Shown in pieces: positions 14,531 through 22,550 of a stretch of DNA of 40,011 nt. The DNA is from an uncultured Oscillibacter sp. GTDB taxonomy: Bacteria > Bacillota > Clostridia > Oscillospirales > Oscillospiraceae. The notes under the pieces were generated by a model that saw only the letters and a list, made by a program, of their open reading frames with translations, was not told the DNA's origin and did not search any database. The stretch lies in NCBI GenBank assembly GCA_910588175.1, contig CAJUQQ010000017.1, forward strand, positions 1-40,011, written 5' to 3'. The translations under genes and the position numbers were made by a program. Positions within the stretch are counted from its first letter, which is position 1; every line of letters starts with the position of its first letter.

Positions 14531-14561
14531 TTGAAACCGCCTGGGCGCTGGCTCTCTGGTT

Positions 14562-15659
14562 TTACGTAACCGGCTCTTGGGGAATGGCCCAGGGCTGGAA
14601 GAAGCCCTCCGGCGCGTCCTTGTAGTTGACGCCGAAGCCGTAGTTGTAGTCCTCACCCTCCAGGGTCCCCGGCGGGAAGTCAACGGACACGGATTCCGGA
14701 AAGAAGACGATCCAGTCCGGGTCCAGGACCTCCATCATATTCTCCGGCCACTGCGTGCCCGGAGCCCAGCTGCACAGCTCCGGGAGGCGCCTTCGGACCT
14801 CCGCCTCGGGAACGCCGAACAGGTCCCAGTTGGAGAGCTTCTCCCCGGTCGCCCGGTCGAAGGCCGCGCCCAGCTGGAGATGGTAGCTGATTCGCCCGCC
14901 GTACTCCAGGGGCAGGGTCAGGGAGGTCTGGAAGTACAGGACCCTCTCGCTGGAGGCGCAGGGGGATACGTCCCGCTGAATCCAGTCGCAGCTGAATTCC
15001 TCCCCCAGCCGCAGATAGGCGGCGTAGGACTTCTCCAGCTCTTCTTCCTCGTCGTAGAGGGGCTCTTGTGCGTTGTAGTAAGCCTGAATCTTCCGTTGGG
15101 CCGCTTCGCTCAGATCATGAAGGCTTTCCTGGCCCATAACATAGTGGTTTTCCGGCCCGCCGCTGTCGGTTACCCGCAGCAGTTCCGTCCCGTCCGGGAG
15201 CCGGTAAGTGCGGTTATCGCCGTGGGACCCGTTCTCCATGACATCCACGGCGGTCCCGTCCCGGAGGGTCCGGGCGTTCCGCTTCAGAATCCCGGCGATG
15301 CGGATACTCTGTCCCCAGTAGGCGGGGATACTTTCCCCCTCCGCCGTCTCCAGTTTTTCCTTCCGGGGATAGCACCACGCGCTGATCTCGTTCCCCGGCT
15401 GGAGGTCCTTCCGGAAGGCCTCCATGGCCTCCTCGCCGGTCCAGCCTCCCTCTCCTCTGGGCCAGACGACGGTTTTCTCCGCCAGCAGGACGCCGGTGCG
15501 CTTCCCCTCCAGCTCCAGCACCAGAGCGGTGAGATTCCCGTTGTCATCGGTCTGAACCTCCACCAGGGAGCCCATCACGCTCTTCCCATCCTGACAGGCC
15601 GTTAAACCCAGGGCCAGCAGGGCGGCCAGAAGCAGGGCCGTCCACCGTCTTATCGTCAT
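14562..15659 (-). CDS. lipoprotein of unknown function in the sensor operon
   Basis: A 365-residue predicted lipoprotein: basic start, hydrophobic core and lipobox LTAC near residue 22. The first half includes a small beta-rich part (VMGSLVEVQTDDNGNLTALVLEL). The C-terminal half (LYFQTSLTLPLEYGGRISYH, FDRATGEKLSNWDLFG) is weakly reminiscent of the DUF3298/RsiV-type fold in which a lipid-anchored domain faces the wall, but I would not name it. ATG 15659 follows GGGAGGAG. It lies between the response regulator (63 bases upstream) and the kinase (102 bases downstream) on the same strand, so it is probably part of the same signalling unit. Confidence 0.75.
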   Translation of the reverse strand: MTIRRWTALLLAALLALGLTACQDGKSVMGSLVEVQTDDNGNLTALVLELEGKRTGVLLAEKTVVWPRGEGGWTGEEAMEAFRKDLQPGNEISAWCYPRKEKLETAEGESIPAYWGQSIRIAGILKRNARTLRDGTAVDVMENGSHGDNRTYRLPDGTELLRVTDSGGPENHYVMGQESLHDLSEAAQRKIQAYYNAQEPLYDEEEELEKSYAAYLRLGEEFSCDWIQRDVSPCASSERVLYFQTSLTLPLEYGGRISYHLQLGAAFDRATGEKLSNWDLFGVPEAEVRRRLPELCSWAPGTQWPENMMEVLDPDWIVFFPESVSVDFPPGTLEGEDYNYGFGVNYKDAPEGFFQPWAIPQEPVT

Positions 15660-15722
15660 GCAAACTCCTCCCTTCGTTGCCGTCGCTTCAGCTTGGTGCC
15701 CCGCCAGATCACCAGAGCGGAC

Positions 15723-17348
15723 CTAAAGTTCTTTTGCGCCCTTTTCTTTCAAGAAAAGGGCGGCCCGGAACTTGGACGGGGACAGGCCGAAATGCCGCTT
15801 GAACACATAGCTGAAATAGTTGGGGTCGCTGAAGCCCGCGGCCTCGGCGATGCGGTAGGTCTTCTCGTCCGTCTCCCGGAGGAGCCTTGCCGCCTCCTCC
15901 ATCCGCACCTTGGTGACGTAGGCGGTGAAGGACATGCCTACCTCCCGTTTAAACACCGTGGAAAAATACGTGGGGGACAGGTGGATGTGGGAACACAGCG
16001 CCTCCACGCTGAGCTGCTCGTCGGTGTAGTGCCCGGCGATGTAATCCTTGGCCCGCTCCACCATCTGCCAGGTGGAATCGCTCCGCCGTCTTCCCAGCAG
16101 ATCGTGAAGCCGCCCGCAGCGCTCCGCCAGCCAGCGGCCCAGCTCCTCCAGGCTGGAGAAATCGGAAACGGACACCGCCCCGGTGAAGTTCTCCCCGAAG
16201 ACCTCCTCCACCGGGAGGCCGCCGGACCGGGTCAGCCGCACCAGACAGGTCACCACCTCCAGCAAAAAGAGGTCGCACTTGCTCAGGGACAGCCCCGCGT
16301 GGCGCAGCCGGTCCATCAGCCCCCGGACCACCGCCTCCGCCTGTTCCTGAGTGCCCAGCTTTACGGCGGCGGACAAAGCCCGCTGGTCCTCCTCCTCAAA
16401 AGAGGGGGCGGCGGCGGACTGCGGCTCCAAGTCGCCGATGTAGATCACCCGGCCTCCCCCGGCCAGCACCCGGTAATCCAGGGCGGACCGGGCTCCGGCG
16501 GCGCTGCGGTTCAGCTCCTCCGGCCCCCGGCAGGGAAGGCCCACCCCGGTGGTAAGCCGCAGTCCCAGATAGCTCTGGGACAGCCGGGAAAGCCGCTCCA
16601 GCTCTTCCAGTAAAGGATACAGCCGCTCCTCCCGGTCCAGGTGGACCAGCAGCGCCGCCATGTCCCCGTAGAGCACCACCCGGGCGGCGCAGCCCTCCAG
16701 GGCAAAATGCTTTTCCAGGAAGGATTGGACGGACAGCAGCAGCAGCTCGTCCCGCTCCCCCTCGTCCCCCAGGCCGTCCACATGGACCAGGGCCGCGGTC
16801 CACAAGCCCTGGGGCAGGTCGATCTCGTACCGGGCGGCCCGGTCCTGGACCTGCTCCGGGCGAATCTGACCGCTCAAAAGCCGGGTGTAGAACAGCTCCC
16901 GGAGAACCGGCAGGCTCTCCTCATAGCGGCGGCGCAGGGTCTCCATGTCCCGCCGCTCCAACCGCTGGCGGTCCAGCTGGTCCCGGAGCTTTTCCAGCAC
17001 TTGACGCAGCTCCGGGGCGTTAATGGGCTTTAAAATATACTCGGATACTCCCAGGCTCATGGCCTGGCGGGCGTACTCGAAATCGTCGAACCCGGAGAAG
17101 ACCACCAGCCGGGCCCCCGGCAGGGTGACCCGCAGGCGGCGGCACAGCTCCAGCCCGTCCAGGAAGGGCATCTTGATATCGGTGAGCACCACGTCGGGCC
17201 GCAGCTGCTCCGCCAGCTCCAGGGCCTCCTCGCCGTTGCCCGCCTCCCCCACCAGGGTAAGGCCCAGGGAGGCCCAGTCGATTTTCCGGCTGATGCCGGA
17301 GCGGATCTCCTCCTCGTCGTCGGCCAGAAGCACCCGGTATTCCTCCAT
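15723..17348 (-). CDS. YesN-type AraC-family response regulator
   Basis: A 541-residue regulator. The N-terminal receiver domain (1-120) has acidic residues D10/D11, the phosphoacceptor D57 in VVLTDIKMP, and K107 in YILKP. A long middle region of unclear fold follows. The C-terminal 100 residues are an AraC helix-turn-helix pair (LSVEALCSHIHLSPTYFSTV and YRIAEAAGFSDPNYFSYVFK). ATG 17348 follows GGAGGGG. It is the first gene of the five-gene operon and has a TATAAT promoter just upstream, after the mglC terminator. Likely targets are mglBAC and its own operon, by context. Confidence 0.93.
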   Translation of the reverse strand: MEEYRVLLADDEEEIRSGISRKIDWASLGLTLVGEAGNGEEALELAEQLRPDVVLTDIKMPFLDGLELCRRLRVTLPGARLVVFSGFDDFEYARQAMSLGVSEYILKPINAPELRQVLEKLRDQLDRQRLERRDMETLRRRYEESLPVLRELFYTRLLSGQIRPEQVQDRAARYEIDLPQGLWTAALVHVDGLGDEGERDELLLLSVQSFLEKHFALEGCAARVVLYGDMAALLVHLDREERLYPLLEELERLSRLSQSYLGLRLTTGVGLPCRGPEELNRSAAGARSALDYRVLAGGGRVIYIGDLEPQSAAAPSFEEEDQRALSAAVKLGTQEQAEAVVRGLMDRLRHAGLSLSKCDLFLLEVVTCLVRLTRSGGLPVEEVFGENFTGAVSVSDFSSLEELGRWLAERCGRLHDLLGRRRSDSTWQMVERAKDYIAGHYTDEQLSVEALCSHIHLSPTYFSTVFKREVGMSFTAYVTKVRMEEAARLLRETDEKTYRIAEAAGFSDPNYFSYVFKRHFGLSPSKFRAALFLKEKGAKEL

Positions 17349-17378
17349 GGAAGTCCCCTCCTTTTCATTGTCTTTTCT

Positions 17379-17384
17379 ATTATA
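17379..17384 (-). promoter_or_regulatory. -10 box of the sensor operon
   Basis: A consensus TATAAT on the minus strand, 31 bases upstream of the response-regulator start. No good -35 is visible (best CTTTTC at 18 bases), which fits a promoter that needs an activator. Confidence 0.5.
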
Positions 17385-17408
17385 CAACAAAAAGCCCCGC
17401 TTGAAAAG

Positions 17409-17437
17409 AAGCTCCGGCGCGAAATGCGCCGGAGCTT
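17409..17437 (-). terminator. mglC terminator
   Basis: Stem AAGCTCCGGCGC, loop GAAAT, complement GCGCCGGAGCTT, followed on the minus strand by CTTTTC. It separates mglBAC from the sensor operon. Confidence 0.75.
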
Positions 17438-17466
17438 TGGCAGTTCCTTCCAAGCAGGGGTCTTGT

Positions 17467-18462
17467 TTACTTTTTCGCCAGATACTTCCGCAGGTCCAGA
17501 GCCACGGCCACGATGATAACCAAGCCCTGGGCGATGAAGGTGTAAGCCGGGTCCACACGGAGGAACTGGAGGCAGATTTTCAGAATCTCGAACACCAGCA
17601 CGCCGACGAGGATACCCCCGACCTTGCCCACGCCGCCGTTGGTGGAAACACCGCCGATGGTGCAGGCCGCGATGGCTTCCAGCTCATAGCCGTTTCCGGT
17701 GGCGGTGGAGGCGCCGCCGGCCTTGGCGCCCACCAGGAAGCCGGCCACGGCGTACAGGACGGAGGCCAGGACGTAAATGCGGATCAGCGTCGCCGGGACG
17801 TTGACGCCCGCCACCTGGGCGGCGTTTTCATTGCCGCCAATGGCGTACATGTATTTGCCGTGGCGGGTCTTGTTGTACAGAAACAGCATGAACAGTCCCA
17901 CGAGAATGGCGAAGATGGCCAGGTAGGGGACGCGGCCCAGGGAGCCCAGGGCCACCTGGGAGTAAGAGCTCTTAAAGCCGCCCAGGGGGTCGTTGCCCGT
18001 CACCACGGAGCAGAGACCATAGACGATGGTCTGCATGCCCAGGGTGGCGATGAAGGGGGGGACCTTCAAAAAGGCGATGACGCAGCCGTTGATCGCGCCG
18101 AAGACGGCCATGATGAGGATGACCATCAGCAGGGCCACGAACCAGGGCAGGTCCGGCATCCAGGGCAGAGCCCGGGCGGCGTAGTCCACGCTCTGGAGCA
18201 TCATGGCGGCGAGGCAGGCGGAGAGGCCCACCTGACGGCCCGCCGACAGGTCCGTGCCCTTGGTGATCAGGCAGCCGGACACGCCGCAGGCGATGATGAA
18301 CCGGGGAGACACGTTGACAATCAGATTTTTAAAGTTGGACGAGGTCCAGAAGTTGTCGGCGATGAAGCCCACGATCAGGGCCAGGACAAAAATCAGGATG
18401 ATGATGGCGTTGTTGGACAGGAAGTTCTTGACCGCTTTCGCGTTGAGCTTTTTATTCTCCAT
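17467..18462 (-). CDS. mglC: galactose/methylgalactoside ABC permease
   Basis: A 331-residue inner-membrane permease of the RbsC/MglC type with eight to ten hydrophobic helices. Typical family segments are visible: SPRFIIACGVSGCLITKGTDLSAGRQVGLSA near residue 52 and VPPFIATLGMQTIVYGL near 133, then GGNENAAQVAGVNV and the ISTATGNGYELEAIAACTIGGVSTNGGVG-like region. It forms the membrane channel with the ATPase MglA and receives sugar from MglB. ATG 18462 follows AGGAGGAG, 14 bases after the mglA stop. It is the last gene of mglBAC. Confidence 0.94.
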   Translation of the reverse strand: MENKKLNAKAVKNFLSNNAIIILIFVLALIVGFIADNFWTSSNFKNLIVNVSPRFIIACGVSGCLITKGTDLSAGRQVGLSACLAAMMLQSVDYAARALPWMPDLPWFVALLMVILIMAVFGAINGCVIAFLKVPPFIATLGMQTIVYGLCSVVTGNDPLGGFKSSYSQVALGSLGRVPYLAIFAILVGLFMLFLYNKTRHGKYMYAIGGNENAAQVAGVNVPATLIRIYVLASVLYAVAGFLVGAKAGGASTATGNGYELEAIAACTIGGVSTNGGVGKVGGILVGVLVFEILKICLQFLRVDPAYTFIAQGLVIIVAVALDLRKYLAKK

Positions 18463-18476
18463 AGTTTCTCTCCTCC

Positions 18477-19985
18477 TTATTCAAACTGGGTGGCCAGGGC
18501 CATGATGTTCTCCTGGTTGGCGTCTTTTCCGTCGATGAAGCCGGTGACCCGGCCGTCGCACATGACCATGATCCGGTCGGACATGCCAATCAGCTCGCTC
18601 ATTTCGGAGGAGATCATAATGATGCTCTTGCCCTGCTTCGCCAGTTCCGCGATGATGCAGTAGATTTCGTATTTCGCGCCTACGTCGATGCCCCGGGTGG
18701 GCTCGTCCAGGATGAACACGTCCGGGTCGTTGGCCAGCCACCGGCTGATCAGCACCTTCTGCTGGTTGCCGCCGGAGAGGGACTGGATCAGCGTCTTGGA
18801 CGAGGGGGTCTTGATGGAGAGCTTGGCTACGTTCTCCCGAACCAGCTGCTCAATTTTCCCGTCGTCCAGGACGAAGCCGCCGATGAGATATTGGTTCAGG
18901 GAGGCGATGGACACGTTGTCCGCGATGGAGAGTACGCCCAGGATGCCCGTGGCCCGCCGGTCCTCTGTCAGCATGGCGATGCCGCTGTCAATGGCCTGCT
19001 TGGGCTGGTTGATTTTCAGCTCTTTTCCCTTGTAGGTGATCTTGCCCGCGCTGTGGCAGCGGAGACCGAAGAGGCCCTCCATCAGCTCCGTGCGCTGGGC
19101 ACCGACGAGACCGGCCACGCCCAGGATCTCGCCTCTGCGGACCTGGAAGCTGGCGTGGCGGAAGCTCTTGGGATTGATGGAGGTGAAGTCCTCCACCTCG
19201 AAGACCACCTCGCCGGGGACGTTGCTCCGGGGCGGATAGAGATTGGAGAGCTCCCGGCCCACCATCTTGGTGATGATGAAATCCGTGGTCAGGCCCTTGG
19301 CGTCCCAGGTGCCGATGTACTGGCCGTCCCGCATGATGGTGACCTCGTCGCTGATGCGGAGGATCTCGTCCATCTTGTGGGAGATGTAGACGATGGAGAC
19401 GCCCTTTTGGCGAAGCTCGTTAACGATGGTAAAGAGGGCCTCCACCTCCGCCGCCGTCAGGGAGGAGGTGGGCTCGTCCAGAATCAGCACCTTGCAGTCG
19501 GCGGACACGGCCTTGGCGATCTCCACCAGCTGCATCTGGGAGACGCTGAGGGTGCCCAGCTTGGCCTTGGGGTCGTAATTCAGGTGAACCTCTTTCAGAA
19601 CCGCCGCCGCGTCCTGGTACATCTTTTCATGGTCCACGGTGACGATGGGCCCGATGCGCTTGGTGGGGTAGCGGCCCACGTAGATGTTCTCGCCGATGCT
19701 CCGCTCCGGGATGGGCTGGAGCTCCTGGTGGACCATGGCAATGCCCCGGTTCAGCGCGTCCAAGGGACCCTTGATCTGGACCTTCTGGCCCTCGTAGACA
19801 ACCTCGCCCTCGTCCATGTGGTAAATGCCGAACATGCACTTCATCAGTGTGGACTTACCCGCGCCGTTTTCTCCCATCAGCGCGTGGACCGTGCCGGGGC
19901 GGAGCTTGAGCTGGGCGTGATCCAGGGCCTTCACGCCGGGGAAGGTCTTGACCACGCCGGACATTTCCAAACGATATTCTGACAA
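18477..19985 (-). CDS. mglA: galactose/methylgalactoside ABC ATPase
   Basis: A 502-residue double ATPase. The first half has Walker A GENGAGKST (near 37), signature LSVSQMQLVEIAKA and Walker B KVLILDEPTSSL; the second half has the diverged Walker A GLVGAQRTEL, signature LSGGNQQKVLISRWL and DVFILDEPTRGIDVG. This two-domain layout is typical of MglA/RbsA/XylG proteins. The start is TTG 19985, seven bases after GGGGGGA; a later ATG at 19964 has no ribosome site. It energises uptake with MglB and MglC. Confidence 0.95.
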   Translation of the reverse strand: MSEYRLEMSGVVKTFPGVKALDHAQLKLRPGTVHALMGENGAGKSTLMKCMFGIYHMDEGEVVYEGQKVQIKGPLDALNRGIAMVHQELQPIPERSIGENIYVGRYPTKRIGPIVTVDHEKMYQDAAAVLKEVHLNYDPKAKLGTLSVSQMQLVEIAKAVSADCKVLILDEPTSSLTAAEVEALFTIVNELRQKGVSIVYISHKMDEILRISDEVTIMRDGQYIGTWDAKGLTTDFIITKMVGRELSNLYPPRSNVPGEVVFEVEDFTSINPKSFRHASFQVRRGEILGVAGLVGAQRTELMEGLFGLRCHSAGKITYKGKELKINQPKQAIDSGIAMLTEDRRATGILGVLSIADNVSIASLNQYLIGGFVLDDGKIEQLVRENVAKLSIKTPSSKTLIQSLSGGNQQKVLISRWLANDPDVFILDEPTRGIDVGAKYEIYCIIAELAKQGKSIIMISSEMSELIGMSDRIMVMCDGRVTGFIDGKDANQENIMALATQFE

Positions 19986-20011
19986 TTTACTGTCCCCCCT
20001 TGTTCATGTTG

Positions 20012-20090
20012 CTTTTCCATAACCGGCAAAGAACCGCGGTGTTCGCCGGCTATGGAAAAGAGGGGCGCGTGCGCTTCGGCACGCGCCCCT
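20012..20090 (-). terminator. two hairpins between mglB and mglA
   Basis: CTTTTCCATA with CCGGC pairs with GCCGG and TATGGAAAAG (20012-20060), then a perfect 12-bp stem AGGGGCGCGTGC, loop GCTTCG, complement (20061-20090). Such stems behind a binding-protein gene usually let mglB be made in excess over mglAC. The effect here is inferred. Confidence 0.75.
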
Positions 20091-20127
20091 GTCAGACGTT
20101 TTCGCGTTGTGATTTGATGAACTTGGA

Positions 20128-21198
20128 TTACTTCATGAAGTCGGACACGTTCTCGGGAGTGACCTTGACGTAGTCCACGTACACGCTCTGCTCGCCGGAG
20201 GCATAGGTGGCGCCGCCCAGCAGCTTCTCCATCTCCGCCACAGCGCCGGCGGCCTGGCCGTTGGCGTCGTTCAGGACGGTTCCGGTCATGTTCCCATTGC
20301 TGACTTCGTTCAGAGCGGCGTCCAGGGCGTCCACGCCGACGAGGTAGATGTCCTCGTTGACCTTGCGGCCGGCGGACTGGATGGCCTGGAGGGCGCCGAT
20401 GGCCATATCGTCGTTGTTGCAGAAGACGACCTCAATTTTGTCGCCGAACTGAGCCAGGTCGTTGGCGCAGATGGTCTGGCCCTTCTCGCGGTCCCAATCG
20501 CCCCGGGTCAGGTTCAGCTGCTCGACTTCCTTGCCGGCGTCGGTCAGGGCCTTGACGGAATACTCGGTGCGGAGCTGGGCGTCAATGTTCTCGGGGTCGC
20601 CCTGGATCATGATGTAGGAGATTTTCCCGTCGCCGTTGATATCGCCGCCGTTGGGGGTCTCCAGAATCAGCTCGCCCTGGAAGGTACCGGACTGAGCGGC
20701 GTCGCAGCCAACGTAGACCAGCTTGTCATAGGCGGCCATCTGGTCGGCGGTGGGCTCGCGGTTGATCAGCACGGTGGGGATGCCCGCGGACTTCACGGTG
20801 GCGATGATGGTGTCCGCCGCAGAGGTCATAACGGGGTTGATGATCAGGGCGTCCACTCCCTGGGTGATGAAGGTGTTGATCTGCTCGTTCTGTTTGGCCT
20901 GGTCATTGTTTCCGTCCACCACGGTGACCTCATAGCCCTTTTCCTTGAGAATGGCCTCCAGGGCATTCCGGTAGGTGGTCATGAAGGCGTCGTCGAATTT
21001 GTAGATGCACACGCCGATGTTTCCGCCGGCGGCCGGAGCCTCGGGCTCGGCGGTGTCGGCAGGGGCGCTGGTATCGGCGGGAGCGCTGGTATCAGCGGGG
21101 GGCGTGGTGTCAGCGGGCTTGTCGCCGCCGCCGCAGGCGGTCAGCAGAGCCAGCATCATGACTGCGGTAAGAAGCAAGGCAAACGTCTTTTTCATCAT
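20128..21198 (-). CDS. mglB: D-galactose/methylgalactoside-binding lipoprotein
   Basis: A 356-residue substrate-binding lipoprotein of the galactose ABC transporter. The signal peptide ends in lipobox LTAC, followed by a flexible linker with four PADT repeats. The binding fold shows family motifs: ICIYKFDDAFMTTYRNAL-like start, DGNNDQAKQNEQINTFI, ALIINPV, NREPT, GDPENIDAQLRTEYSVKAL, FCNNDDMAIGALQAI and the C-terminal TVLNDANGQA. Tandem ATGs at 21198 and 21195 follow GGAGG; either can serve. It is the first gene of mglBAC and sits next to repeat copy B. Confidence 0.95.
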   Translation of the reverse strand: MMKKTFALLLTAVMMLALLTACGGGDKPADTTPPADTSAPADTSAPADTAEPEAPAAGGNIGVCIYKFDDAFMTTYRNALEAILKEKGYEVTVVDGNNDQAKQNEQINTFITQGVDALIINPVMTSAADTIIATVKSAGIPTVLINREPTADQMAAYDKLVYVGCDAAQSGTFQGELILETPNGGDINGDGKISYIMIQGDPENIDAQLRTEYSVKALTDAGKEVEQLNLTRGDWDREKGQTICANDLAQFGDKIEVVFCNNDDMAIGALQAIQSAGRKVNEDIYLVGVDALDAALNEVSNGNMTGTVLNDANGQAAGAVAEMEKLLGGATYASGEQSVYVDYVKVTPENVSDFMK

Positions 21199-21315
21199 AG
21201 TTCCTCCAATCAATTTTTCGCGTTCCGGGGACGCGCCCCAGACCACGCCTATCATTTTAGACGGGCCCCGGAAAAAAAACGATAGAAAATTCTTGGATGT
21301 TTCATGAAAAAACTA

Positions 21316-21465
21316 AGAACCTGCATTTCGAACCGGAGGATGGCGGATGGACGAGATTTTTTCCCGTCAGGCAAGGAGCTTTCCCCCGCGATCCTGCCGG
21401 ATTGCGAAAGCGCGCGGTATGGCGGGGCCGTCCGGACGGCGGGCTGCGCGATTGCAAAATGAAGA
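21316..21465 (+). repeat. dispersed ~150-bp repeat, copy B
   Basis: Begins AGAACCTGCATTTCGAACC, then GGAGGATGGCGGATGGACG, matching copy A (8147-8309) along most of its length with scattered substitutions and small gaps. The right part is more diverged and the closing ATACAGGTTCT is lost. It lies between the mglB promoter region and the terminator of the HPr-like gene, and fills most of the gene-free 21,199-21,531 gap. It keeps an open frame of about 39 codons from the same ATG position. Confidence 0.7.
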
Positions 21466-21468
21466 AGG

Positions 21469-21505
21469 ACCCGCCGCGCCTCCCGGCTGGGGAGGCGCGG
21501 CGGGT
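21469..21505 (-). terminator. terminator of the HPr-like gene
   Basis: A 15-bp stem, CCCGCCGCGCCTCCC with GGGAGGCGCGGCGGG, loop GGCTG. It lies 26 bases beyond the stop at 21532. No clear T-run follows on the minus strand, but the stem is very strong. Confidence 0.7.
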
Positions 21506-21531
21506 TTCGGTTCCGTTCTGCCGGAGGCGGG

Positions 21532-21753
21532 TCAGGACATCTTCTCCACCAGCCGGTTCACCATCTTGGGGTTCAGGCCGTCTTCGGTGACCACCTTGGC
21601 CCGCTGGCCCACCAGGGCGTAAAGGCCCAGCAGGGACCGGGCGTCCAGCATCACCGTGTCGGTGCTGATCCACACCTCGTAAGGGGCCTCACAGGCCAGG
21701 CGGTTGATGCGGCCCACCTGCTCTTCGCTCTTTATATCAATGTTTCTCGTCAT
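21532..21753 (-). CDS. HPr-family protein lacking the catalytic histidine (Crh-like)
   Basis: A 73-residue protein with the HPr fold pattern: VMLDARSLLGLYALVG matches the HPr region around Ser46 (family NAKSIMGVMSL), and the C-terminal LNPKMVNRLVEKM matches the last helix. The serine equivalent is S40. Where HPr has GLHARPA with the phosphorylated histidine, this protein reads NRLACEAPY, with no histidine anywhere. It therefore cannot carry PTS phosphate at His15 but could be phosphorylated on serine by HPr kinase, like Crh of Bacillus, which acts in catabolite control. ATG 21753 follows AAGGAGG. Strong own promoter at 21822-21850. Confidence 0.75.
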   Translation of the reverse strand: MTRNIDIKSEEQVGRINRLACEAPYEVWISTDTVMLDARSLLGLYALVGQRAKVVTEDGLNPKMVNRLVEKMS

Positions 21754-21821
21754 TGTGTGTTCCTCCTTGTCTAAAACGCGGTGTCAAAGGGACTAGGTTC
21801 CTCCCATGTGGGAGTAGGCAC

Positions 21822-21850
21822 ATTTTAGCAGGGGCGGCAAAGAATGTCAA
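21822..21850 (-). promoter_or_regulatory. promoter of the HPr-like gene
   Basis: On the minus strand, consensus TTGACA (21845-21850), 17 bases and TAAAAT (21822-21827). The leader carries a small hairpin CTCCCA CA TGGGAG around 21801-21814. Confidence 0.8.
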
Positions 21851-21916
21851 CGCCGCTTTTTTATAAGAAACGCACAATTTGATCCATCTATATTTGTCTA
21901 TAATGACTATTATTGA

Positions 21917-22063
21917 TTACAGGTCGTCGGCGTCCTGCACCGGGACATCATTGGGGTCCAAGGGCTGGCCGGTCCAACTTCCCATAGGGTCGGTTTTCGC
22001 GGCGGTAAACTGGGACATCTCCCGCGCTTTCCGCATGGGTCTGTCCTCCGAACGGCGCTCCAT
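21917..22063 (-). CDS. small conserved-looking 48-residue protein
   Basis: A 48-residue protein, MERRSEDRPMRKAREMSQF at the start and PVQDADDL at the end, with a central DPMGSWTGQP. The ATG at 22063 is preceded by GAGGAGG with ideal spacing, and the codon use is normal. I recall short clostridial proteins with a similar DPxGSYTG...PVQDADDL tail but know no function for them. It is soluble, with a basic first half and an acidic tail. It lies between the HPr-like gene and the tRNA genes on the minus strand. A TTTACA/TAACTA pair upstream may be its promoter. Confidence 0.7.
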   Translation of the reverse strand: MERRSEDRPMRKAREMSQFTAAKTDPMGSWTGQPLDPNDVPVQDADDL

Positions 22064-22223
22064 AAGCTTCACCTCCTCGTTTTGTAGTTAAATAGGAATA
22101 GAAATCGTGTAAAGAGGTTGCCTCTGCCCGGCTGTTTTGACGCTCTGCGATCAGTATTCCCCACGGGACGGGGAATCCGTCGAAGGGCGGCGGAAAATTT
22201 TTTGCTTTTTTTGAAAACTTTGC

Positions 22224-22253
22224 TTGACAAACCCAGCAGGGCTGTGGTATCCT
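22224..22253 (+). promoter_or_regulatory. tRNA operon promoter
   Basis: Consensus TTGACA (22224-22229), 18-base spacer, TATCCT (22248-22253); the first tRNA starts 18 bases further. Confidence 0.8.
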
Positions 22254-22271
22254 AATCATTGCCGACAAGCT

Positions 22272-22358
22272 GCCGGTGTGGTGGAATTGGTAGACACAGG
22301 AGACTTAAAATCTCCCGGTAGCGATACTGTACCGGTTCGAGTCCGGTCACCGGCACCA
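22272..22358 (+). tRNA. tRNA-Leu (anticodon TAA)
   Basis: Long-variable-arm (class II) tRNA. Acceptor GCCGGTG pairs with CACCGGC, the D-loop contains AATTGGTAGAC, the anticodon loop is ACTTAAAAT with TAA, the variable arm is CGGTAGCGATACTG, and the T-arm is CCGGTTCGAGTCCGG. The CCA end is encoded. Confidence 0.93.
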
Positions 22359-22379
22359 AGCCGCCTTTTAATAGAATAT

Positions 22380-22455
<76 letters not shown>

Positions 22456-22456
22456 T

Positions 22457-22491
22457 AAAACAGCCGGTTTTGATTCAAAATCGGCTGTTTT
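22457..22491. terminator. tRNA operon terminator
   Basis: Stem AAAACAGCCGGTTTTGA with its near-perfect complement ending CTGTTTT, directly after the CCA end. It lies just inside the element; a similar hairpin follows the right att copy at 29687. Confidence 0.85.
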
Positions 22492-22522
22492 CCCAACTTT
22501 TGCAGCCGTTTTCTCCTGGCGT

Positions 22523-22541
22523 GTCTATCAAACGTCTATCA
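22523..22541. repeat. left integrase arm-site candidates
   Basis: GTCTATCA occurs at 22523-22530 and 22534-22541, 11 bases apart, between the att core and the integrase stop. The same motif occurs three times at 11-base steps near the right end. Confidence 0.75.
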
Positions 22542-22550
22542 ACGCCATTT

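Noticed and set aside
22138..22271. Possible riboswitch upstream of the tRNA genes
   Set aside because: The only structure is a small ATTCCCC/GGGGAAT hairpin. The tRNA promoter explains the rest, and no known aptamer core is visible.
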